From Adineta vaga (lineage: Eukaryota > Rotifera): a DNA stretch of 64,000 nt. How positions within the stretch are numbered: the first letter of the stretch is position 1; each line of letters starts with the position of its first letter. The stretch spans positions 9,982,001 through 10,046,000 of the forward strand of contig CP075493.1 of the NCBI GenBank assembly GCA_021613535.1, read 5' to 3'. The translations under genes and the position numbers were made by a program. Below, piece by piece: positions 54,358 to 64,000 of the stretch. The notes under the pieces are model-generated. The model did no database searches. It saw only the letters and a list, made by a program, of their open reading frames with translations, and was not told the origin of the DNA.

Positions 54358-57300
54358 CTATACAGCAGTTGAAAAATTCGGTTGATCTTCATTTAGATCA
54401 TCACCTTCACCATATTTAACTAAATAAGTACGACGTTTATCATCATCAAATTCGCCCATAGAATCATGTAATGATGATCGACTTTGTTTCATCGATACAT
54501 CACTTGGTCTAAATGAAAAACAAATTTGCTTTTTTTGTTTTTTTCCTACTCATCAAGAAAACATACGCGGGATTGTATTCAGAATATTTGCCATCATCAT
54601 CAGTATGGTATGGATCTTTATCCATAGCTAAAAAATATTCAAAATAATCAAAATATTATGCAAATGAATACACTGGAATTCCCTATTCCCACAATGAAAA
54701 AATATGCAAACAGCGAGCGAAAACTCTTTACTTTTTCGATTAGAGATAAGATCTATAATATGTATAGAATGATATCATTGAGATGGGATATAGGTTTAAT
54801 ATTTACCTGTATATTCTCCACCTTTACGTCGCATGATACCACAAACGACAATAAAAACGATCAATAAGATAATTACAGATACAAGAAGACCAATAAACCA
54901 AGCGGCATCACTAACACGTGGACCGCGATCTTTAAAAAACAATCAATTATTAACATATTTCTATTATAGTTGTACAAAATACATACCTTTGCCAAGTGTT
55001 GTTACTTTTTGAGGATCACTTCTTGTTTCAGCTCGAATGCCATCGCCAGCAACTAAGACCGTTATGTATGTTTTACCTGGTTCGAGAGGACTAACAATAA
55101 TTGTACGATCATTTGAGGAAGCATATGTTCGTTTATATATGGCTTGACCATCTTCAAAGCAAAAAATGACTAAGAAGAATTTGATTAGCTTTTTCGTACA
55201 TACCTTTTTCATCTTCTTTGTATTGTACATAATAGAGACTACCAGGAATTGACATTCTCGTTGGATCAAATGAAACATTGAAGAAAGTTGATCCTCGATA
55301 TGATACAATAAAGGATGGTTTTGATGGTACTAAAACAAAACAATGTTATAAGGTATAACTTCGATGTGTATGATTGAATATTTACTAAGACTGATATTTG
55401 TTGTCAATTCAATCATAGCTGGACTTGTAGAGAGACCAGCAACAGTACGTGCTCGTACTTGAACACGATATTTTGTATTTGGTTTTAGACCACCGATAAG
55501 ATAATCTCGTTGCAGTGGATTTCGTAATGTCAATGGTGGTTGATCAAGACCTGGTTGAGCGACAATACTAAATACAATAAAATTTACATTGATTTCTTGA
55601 ACATGATGGCAAAAGAAAATCACCTTTCAATTGTTTTATAATCGACTTGATATCCAATAACAAAACCATTTGGTTCATCGGGTGGTTCCCAGAAGAGATA
55701 AATACCATTACCACCAAATGGTACACCACGTAGGTTAGTGACTGGACCTGGACGTCCTTCTTGTGTTACAAATTGAATCTATTAACGAATGAACAAACAA
55801 AGTGAAATCCTCTCTTTTTCTTTACTACGATCGATACATACCACCGGACTTGTTGGTCCTAAATATCGTTCAGTTTCAATACGAATTCGTGCACCAATTT
55901 CTCCATTTGATGGAGCATTAAAGATAGTTGCCCATGTTTGATTTGGTGAAATATCCGATATAACACGAAGAGAATTTTCTGGATCAGCAATTCGAAACAT
56001 TTCAATCTACATACAACCATGCACATCATGCACAAAAAAATAAAATAAAAAAATAAACAACCTGATAAGCTTTCAAAAAGCCTCGAATATTAATTTCATC
56101 AACAGCTAGAGGAGGATCCCATGCAAATTGTACTGTAGTACCATCAAGCGCTTGCATAAGATGAAAATTACGTGGAACATACGTTGGTGCTAGAAAAACA
56201 CATGCATAAAATAGTGCTAAGAAAATAAATGGATTGTTTTTTTTTCAGAAGTTTTATTAATGATTTCAAAGTGAAGAAGGGGTGCTTTTCTGACATGTTT
56301 TGTTTGATCCTGTACAACGAACAGGTCTCTGATTACGTTGCAATAGCATCATTCGAGTAGTAGTCGACTTTTTCGTTGATGTTAGAATAGACTGTGATGA
56401 TGATGATGATGATGATGATGGAGAGAGAGAAGTAATAGAAGAAACATTTTCATAATTACCCGCATCACCAGAGAAAGCAATGAAATACAATGGAGGTTCA
56501 TTGGCATCAGCACCGTTGATTTCTAAAATAAATAACGATAATAAAAATAAAAGAGATTCTGTTACAAAGCACCTCCAGGTTGTTGATTAACGGCTTTGAC
56601 ATAATATTGATATCGCATGTTAAGAGCTGGGTTAGGTATTGCAAATTGATTTCGTGGTGGATAAACTCGTTGAGTCATAAATGGTTCAGGATTTGGACCT
56701 GGTACAAAGGGACGCCATCCAATTTCATACCAAAACTTTGGTGCATTCCATTTTATTGGTGGCATACTCTACGATTAGAAATATATATAAATTTTTAAGA
56801 AAATCTTTATTTCGTTTCAGTATTTCTTCTTACATCCCATTCGATCAATAGCGGTATAAATTGTGTTGTATAAGCTCGAACACCAACAGGATTTGATCGA
56901 GGTCGACATGTTGTCGTTGAACACATGGATTCTGATATTGCACTTGGATCACTAGCACCAACCCGATTATAAGCAATAACTCGAAAAGTATAATTAGCCC
57001 AACATGACAGTGTCACACGTAAGTCATATTGATTTGATGGAAGACGTGTCGTTCGAAAAACTAAACATAAATGCATATAATTAAAACCGTGTTCTTTTGC
57101 AATATTCATCAAAAGTGTTACTCATTGTCTTTGGTTCTAATTTAATTGAACCATCTTGTGATTTGATTTCAGTATACGATTCTCGACGTTGTTCAACAGG
57201 TACAGATATCCAATCATTTTGTTGAAATGATGTATTATATTGTAGTTCATAATAAAGTACTCGAGCATTATTATCACCTAAATAATAAAAAAAGAATTTT

Positions 57301-59851
57301 ATTCATTTCGTTTTCTAATAAACGATGATATTATTATACCTGTTGCTTCCCATTGAACAATCGCAAATGGTTGTCCAAATACATTCTGTGTTGAACCACT
57401 ACAATTTACTTTTGTAATACGTGGACGATTTGGTCGATCTTGTACCACTAATGTTGCACTTGCATCATCAAAATCAAGTTCTGTACTTGCACGACATACA
57501 TATGAACCGCCATCATCAAATTGCACATCGACAATTTTCAATGTATTCTGATCAGCAACATCTTTGATAAAACGACCTAAACAAGAAAAATCAATCCCAG
57601 TCAAACAATCGAAAAACAAGTATAATAATGTAACCTGTATAAGCAAGTAAACGTCCATCTTTATACCAATCAATATCGTACGTTAATGATGTATCTGCTA
57701 CCGCTGTACAACGAAATATTGCATAATAACCACGTCGAACTTCTTGATTTCCAGGACGTGTTTGTATACGAGTTTTACGTTTGATATTTAACGTTCCACT
57801 ACGTATATCTGAACCAAATTTATTTGTTGCATTACAAATATATACGCCACTATCCGATGCCGATGCTTCACGTATCATAAGACTTCCATCTTCTAATATG
57901 GAATACCTATATAGGCAGAAACAAAACATTTTCTTTTTTTGTCACAAGAATGAACAGTGAACAGCCATGCGAAGCATACATGCTAGACAAACAAAATAAA
58001 TAAGATATGCTTTTTTTCCAAGAGACTCATGCTGTTAAATAACATCACAGAGCAACGATTCGTTTTTCTGATTATTTTTCATACCGAATTCAAAGCTAGG
58101 TAAAACGTATATACATATATATATATATTCACGCATTGATAGGTATTCAAAGAGATGAAAGAAAAAATTAGAAATAAAATACAAAATTTACCTTCCACCA
58201 GTTATAACTTGATCACGTTTACTCCAGTAAACTTTGGGCATTGGAGCACCAAATGTTTCACATGGAAGAAGAACACTTTGACCTTCAACAGCACGAAGTA
58301 ATGGATCTGGACCACGTTGGATTTCAGGTTTTTCCGCTAGAAAATAAAACGAATATTTATATTTAAAAGTGAAGAAAATTTCGAAAGTGACAATAACTTA
58401 CAAATAACATTGACGAAAAAATTTGCAAAAACATAACCATGTATATTTGTTACGTTGCATTGATAGACTGCTGTATCTAATTTAGTTACATTTTGAATAG
58501 TCATATGATTTTTGACTACACGTCGACGTGGATTTCGTCGTACACTTGGATCTTGTAAAGGTACACCATTGATAAACCATTGAATATTATTGGGTGGTGG
58601 TTTTGATTGAGCATCACAGACAAAATTTACAGTTTCACCTTCCGTAACATGAATATCTCTTGGTCTTTCTATCCAATACGGATCAGCTTCAATACGAACA
58701 TTGATACTAAATAAATCATTACCCAATTCTAAAAAAGCATCAATCAAAACTATGTTGAAATGAAAAACAAATCTCTTCGTTACCATTATGTCCACGACAT
58801 TCATATAAACCAGCATCTTCAAATTGAAGATCAGTAATAACTAATTCTTGTTTTTCCATAGTTACTGTCGAACGTCTTTCTGGTATTGTACCATTAATTT
58901 TTCGCCAAATGACTCCAGGTGTTGGTAAACCACCAAAAATACATTTCAATGAAAGTTTATAACCTCTAAGAAAAACTTTATTTGCTTCAGATGTCCATAA
59001 TTTCATTGGACGACGATTATTTGGATCGGATTTAATAATTTGAATTTGCGTTAAAGCACCACGACGAATAACATTTAATTTACGAGAAAAAACATTACAA
59101 ATAAATTGCTTTTGTTCATCTTCATCTTTGACATTCAAAAAATAAAGATTACCTAGAAGAAAACCAAACAATTTATTCTTCTTAAAAACTCAATAAACAA
59201 AATACAAACCATAATAATCTTGTTGAATACGAGGATTTGATACGAGAAAACCAAATTGATCACCTGTATTTGTATTATCCGTCCAATAAGTTTCAGGATC
59301 AGGTACACCTGTCGGTGGTTTACATGGAATTTTTAATGAATCACCACGTCGTACCTGTATCACCTGTGGTTTATCATAAATTGGAAAAGCACCAAGTTCA
59401 GCAAGACGTACACGAACTTTCCGTGTTACAGCCGTACCTAAATCAATGATTCAATTCATTCTTATAAAGCTATATTATTATATTTCTTACCCCACATATT
59501 CGTAGCATTACATTGATACCATCCCTGATCAATCGTTTGAGCTTGTGTAAATATTAATGTACCAGAATCACTTCCCATTGCTACTCGATTATTTTGTGCA
59601 CTTGGTTCATAGAAACGACCATCTCTTGTCCAAGTATAAATCGGTGCTGGATTGCCTTTTGCCAAACATGGTAATTCAATATTCACACGTGGATCAAATA
59701 TAACTTCAGGATCTGGTTCAGTTAGAATTGATGGAGGCATTGGAACTAATAAACAATCAATGATATTTTATCATAAACAAAACGTTTTGAACATACTTGA
59801 TTGTACAAAAGAAAAAAAGACAAAGACATACAAAAAATTCAGGTAAGCCAT
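54358..59851 (-). CDS. L1/neuroglian-type Ig-FN3 neural cell adhesion molecule
   Basis: Twenty-one exons join in frame to 1261 residues: 59851-59797, 59745-59491, 59437-59210, 59152-58784, 58728-58402, 58336-58192, 57906-57635, 57576-57340, 57277-57122, 57060-56834, 56768-56573, 56522-56460, 56189-56062, 56006-55842, 55778-55624, 55567-55386, 55329-55204, 55151-54987, 54929-54807, 54627-54567, 54508-54358. A signal peptide (residues 1-18) is followed by about six Ig domains (DxGxYxC motifs such as DAGLYEC, DSGVYIC, DGGSYVC), about five FN3 domains, one membrane helix (about 1160-1182) and a 76-residue tail beginning RRKGGEY, as in L1 and neuroglian. Role: homophilic and heterophilic adhesion in axon growth. 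The tail keeps an acidic YGEGDDLNED block, but the ankyrin-binding FIGQY is not seen; it ends in STAV, a class I PDZ ligand. Length matches L1CAM/neuroglian. Confidence 0.93.
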
Positions 59852-61103
59852 TTTTTATTGTTAATTAATGCTTTTCTAAATGGCTAGAGAAACATCTAAA
59901 AAAATACAACAGTGTCAAATGTTATGCAGTGAGTTCAGTAGAATGAGTAGAACGGACGGTAAATGTTCTTTTTTTTCTCCTTTTCTCTGTCTTGTTCGAT
60001 GTCTTTCGTTCTTTCTGTCCTTTTATACAGTTAGACGACCGAACGTACGATTGGCTAGCGCTATCAAGGTAACAACGTAGAAGAAGAAAAAAGAAACAAA
60101 GGTATTTTTTTTGCTCATAAAATCAATGTTTTGTCAAATGTAAATCTTGGAAACGAACAGTATAAATAGAATTCTTTACAACATAATAAAATCTTTGAGG
60201 CTCAAGGAAAATATATCAAAACTATTTATCAATAGATAATAAAGTAGTTTAATGTTAATTGGGAAAATGTCAACTGAAGTTATTTATCATCGTTAAACAA
60301 CAAAAACAATCTCAGGCTAACTAAGAGAGTATCGCAGATATAAAACTCATCAGTTCATTAGCATGTTCTTATCAAAGATGAAGAAAAAGAAAAATGAATA
60401 CTTGACATATAATGATGTTATAATCTTATGACTTCGTTCGTATCTTTCACGTGTATATTATTAGTGAAGTATCAGGAAAAAAAAGAATACGAACAGCCGG
60501 AACTGTATTTGGCCTTCATAAAAGAAAAAGAAGACTAGATGAGTAACTCACTCTTACTCTCACCGGTCACAGAAATAAAATGACATAACTACCGATTGGT
60601 TAGTAACTGATCTTTAATGATATGTACAGGTGAAAAAAAATGATGTCGCTATGGTATGCAGAGGAAAGTGAGATATGGACATGCGAATGCAAAACTATCC
60701 ATATTCATTGTTTTACATCTCGACAGTCAATTCATACATGCTAACTTTACCTTTTAGTATCCAACTAATAGCTTGTTCTTTGGCTATTCAGAATATTGTT
60801 TTCTTTAGATTTGATATGTATTTGAAGGATATTACATTTATAGTAAATCAAAATGAATAAATAAAAAGCCATTTTTTCACGATTTTCAATTTTTTATCAA
60901 TGATCTATATCAATTCTAACTCAATAATACTGTTCCTAACTTTTGTGATCGATTACAGATACTCTATATCTGACCTTCATTTCTCGTCGATGGTCAACCG
61001 TAATTACATTTTATACTATGTCAGACAGATAATATTTCTAGATTTATTTACAAATTCCTTTTCGTGTTAATATATTTAATAGAAAAATAGATGCTTTGTT
61101 TCG
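59852..61103. other. Intergenic region upstream of the adhesion gene
   Basis: AT-rich, with the 5' flank of the adhesion gene and, at the other end, the 3' end of the ARM-TIR gene. Low-complexity T/A runs only; no supported exon. Confidence 0.5.
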
Positions 61104-64000
61104 TTATTGTTGAAAAAGAGATTCAAGTTCGTGATCAAATTTGAGCGTATCACTCATCTGGGCCGTTTGACGACGATCAATGTATTTATCAAGAAGTTTA
61201 TAATATGAATCCGCCGCTAATTCTTTCATTTTATATAATCTGTACAATAATTTTCCATCTATATTTATAAAAGCATGTTCTAAACTAAATAAACAAATAC
61301 AAACATGATTTTTATGAGATAAATACAATAAACATACTGAGATAATTCGGAACGTATCAACCATTGTTTAACAGCCTCAATATTCCATGTTACAACAGTA
61401 TTATTGGTAATCTCATGATAGATTTTAGTCTTTGCTTCTAATGAATTCACTTTCAAAATAGATTCAAATAAAAATATGATTATATATGAAAAATCGAAGT
61501 TACCTGTAGCACTTGTATTATTATTATTATCATTAGAAGAAAATCCCAGACTGGGTTGATGATATAGAGGTTGATTAGGTTTATCAGATGTATTACCTAG
61601 ACTACTACTTTTCACTATATTATCTCTTCGAATAGTTTCAACTTCACGAATTAATAATGCAAATGCTTCTTCAAAGCTAGAGAAGAAAAATCGTTTTCTT
61701 TTAAAATCAATTAACAATCAATCAAATACTTACGGCAATGTGGCGAAATCGACATGAATTTTTGCTCCTTTGATAATACCAAGCTAAAGAAAGATCAATT
61801 CTAATTATTAAATGTCTCTATCAAATCTTTACCCATCCATATGGACGAAATCGTGGTTGCATTAAACATGGAATACATGGTTTTCGTAATTCTGTTGCAT
61901 ATTCTGCTCGATAGACAAAACAAATACAAATATTCAATTCTATCGATTAATTTGTTAATTCATACCTGCTTCTAAAATAAAAAGAATAGTATTAGATTAT
62001 CAAATATCGAGAATTTCCAATATATTTCTCACGATCCTATATCCAACTAAGATGTCAGAAAAAAAACTAACCAAGTCGACAATAATAACTTTGTTTATAT
62101 TGTTCATTCATACAAATAAGTACCATTGATGAATTTTCTACTGCTTGAGCCATTGATTCTAGTACACCACCATTGATATTATCAACATCAAGCCATACAT
62201 TATAATGCAATGACTACTCAATCAAAGATATATATATATATATATAAAGTATAAATAATCTTTTCCTCTGTTTACTTTTAATCGATCTCGAATTTTCAAA
62301 CACATTGCTGTTACAGATCGATTGTATGAAATCATAATATGACCTTGTAATTGAGTTGAATTACTAATTGCTGATGAACATTTATGTTGAATACGATTTA
62401 ATGTCCAAAGAATTGCTTCACAATTTTTTTGTACAAGTTGACTTCGACAACGATTTTGTGCAGATCTTATTATATGAACAGCATGATCGGAATCAAGAAA
62501 TGATTGAACTCTTTGATCAAATGCTGCATTTAATATTGCATTCGATACACATTCAATTAATGGATTATCATTTGTCGAACGTTCGAGAATATTTAATAGA
62601 AGATTAACAAGATTTTGATCGATAAATGTATGCGTACGACCACGAACCATTAATTTTGATAAACCATCGACAAGTTCAACAAATGAAAATCCATAAAATC
62701 TTTGATCATCTCGATTATACATTTGAATCATTCCAGAGAGTAGCGGAAGTACTTCTGAAAATTTTCCAAATCGAATTTCAATATCAATCAACCATTTCTT
62801 TCTTACCAGATGTATTTGCAGCTAAAAGATTATCTTCATCTTCATTCATAATCAATGGTAATAATAAACATGATGTTAAACGTATGGCACTTGCTATATC
62901 CTGTAATTCTTTCAAACTAAGAATATATTCATCATTCGCACTTGTTCGGGAGAATTGTATTTTTATTGTATTCGATGGTAATCGTGTGTATTCGGCAATA
63001 ATCTATAGGAATTTAAAAAAAATCTGTATTTATTCCAAATAAACCTTGATATTTGCTGATTCTCGCATAATTTTAACCATACATAGCAAACTTGTAAAGA
63101 TATTTTTTCCATGTATGAATCATCGAACTATACTTGAGCTCAAAGATCAATTCATTTTTACAAGAAAATATCCTAAATATTATGTCTACTGCACTCTTTC
63201 TTATCTCTATTGAAAAGAAACAAAATATTATCTTGATTTTATCCAGGTCCAGGACTATGTAAATGAGTCAGATTCTTTCATTTCTATTTGAAAAAAAAGC
63301 GATTTGTATTGTATACATACATTCATAGCATTACATTCACGAAAGTGAATTTTCAATTCTGGTAAATTTGCAAGATTATAAAGTATTGTCAATGCAGAAT
63401 CACAAATGTATAAAATTTTCTAAATCAAATCATTCTGAATAATTGATAATGAAAATTTCGTAAGAAAAACAAACTTGATAATTATTAAAATCATCACTTT
63501 GCATTGTTTCTTCTGGACTTTCAATAACATAACATTTCTTTAAAGATTCACGATACGATGAATCAGCGAGTATATCACATGCGAATTCAATGAAACCAGC
63601 ATCAGCTGATTGCTAAATCATGAGAATAGAATCATGTCAAACGAATTTCTTTTCTTTTAATGATACATTACTTTTCTAATCAATCCTTCTTTATCAAATT
63701 CATGATCAGTAAAATTGCTCATCGAATTATAAAGTAATATACTATGAACGAAGACAATACGTCGTACAAGATAACCTTTTTCTTTATAAATATTCATGAG
63801 AGTCATTGCCATTTCTAGTGAAAAAGATTGATTGATTGTATATTTGAAAAGAATTTCAAACCTGGAAATTTCATTTCCGTTAATTTGAGTTTTGCACCAG
63901 AGATCCATTCTTTTGGTTGATGAATGAGATTTTCCAAAAAACGTAAGATTTTTAGAGTACTTTCATTTTCGTATTCTTCGCGTTTCATATCTCTCAAAAG
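61104..64000 (-). CDS. ARM-repeat protein with TIR and SAM-like domains (5' partial)
   Basis: Exons (3' end last): 64000-63862 (partial), 63814-63672, 63612-63475, 63419-63321, possibly an 11-nt exon 63172-63162, 63090-63045, 63002-62807, 62754-62276, 62213-62072, a 6-nt exon 61971-61966, 61903-61833, 61783-61734, 61676-61504, 61449-61338, 61284-61104. Leu-rich helical repeats of Armadillo type (ALTILYNLANLPELK; ECVSNAILNAAFD) fill the first half. A TIR domain follows: HIMISYNRSVTAMCLKIRD, NVWLDVDNINGG, SSMVLICMNEQYKQS, YYCRLEAEYA and GWLGIIKGAKIHVDF. The Glu in the C-x-x-E motif matches the catalytic NADase position of TIR enzymes. The end (VKQWLIRSELSH ... IDGKLLYRL) resembles a SAM domain. 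SARM1 has ARM-SAM-SAM-TIR, so the order differs. Likely a cytosolic immune or NAD-linked signalling protein. The two tiny exons are inferred from frame; the region 63003-63320 is the least certain. Confidence 0.85.
62228..62246. repeat. (TA)n tract in an intron of the ARM-TIR gene
   Basis: A run of about nine TA units lies in the intron at 62214-62275, where it may vary in length without affecting coding sequence. Confidence 0.7.

Noticed and set aside
56266-56490. Separate small gene inside the adhesion gene
   Set aside because: Its frame continues exon 12 through the splice donor; it is better seen as retained-intron sequence, possibly an alternative end.

Overview
The window is eukaryotic: AT-rich DNA with compact, intron-rich genes (GT-AG introns, mostly 45-70 bp) and spacers full of homopolymers and microsatellites. 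The gene content is animal: an L1-type adhesion molecule, a cholinesterase with GPI-like tail, an anoctamin, a FOG-type zinc-finger protein, an intermediate filament protein, 7TM receptors, and an ARM-TIR protein. Short introns, close same-strand genes, degenerate 7TM paralogues and a fungal/plant/bacterial-type amino-acid permease together suggest a bdelloid rotifer (Adineta/Rotaria-like). That assignment is inference. Gene models below were built by hand from splice signals and reading-frame continuity; every multi-exon model sums to a whole number of codons, except partial genes.

Layout. 1-649 (+): 3' end of an unrecognised gene. 1259-3367 (-): a J-domain protein with two C2HC fingers, then a small zinc-finger protein. 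5806-11169 (+): a 1430-residue low-complexity protein with KIKI-like motifs. 12924-15171 (-): cholinesterase. 17930-19817 (-): APC-superfamily permease. 22517-23660 (+): 7TM receptor. 25293-26769 (+): disordered protein ending in SILK and RVxF PP1-docking motifs. 28263-35918 (+): FOG-like, anoctamin and intermediate filament genes, about 300 bp apart. 37807-38572: TIR element flanked by TA. 38826-48416 (-): NMD3, USP8-like, PSMC4 (Rpt3) and POLDIP3 (SKAR)-like genes, head to tail with 89, 147 and 195 bp between coding regions and a splice-acceptor-like site before each downstream start; this looks like an operon. 49183-50675 (+): a decayed and a frameshifted 7TM receptor. 51437-52560: hAT-like non-autonomous element. 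54358-59851 (-): L1/neuroglian-type adhesion molecule. 61104-64000 (-): ARM-TIR-SAM-like protein, 5' end outside the window.

Functionally, the 38.8-48.4 kb block joins ribosome export (NMD3), deubiquitination (USP8), the proteasome (PSMC4) and an mRNA-linked translation factor (POLDIP3/SKAR). Cholinesterase, L1-CAM, 7TM receptors and anoctamin are typical of excitable animal tissue. Spacers held no tRNA or rRNA gene or CRISPR array that I could recognise by eye.
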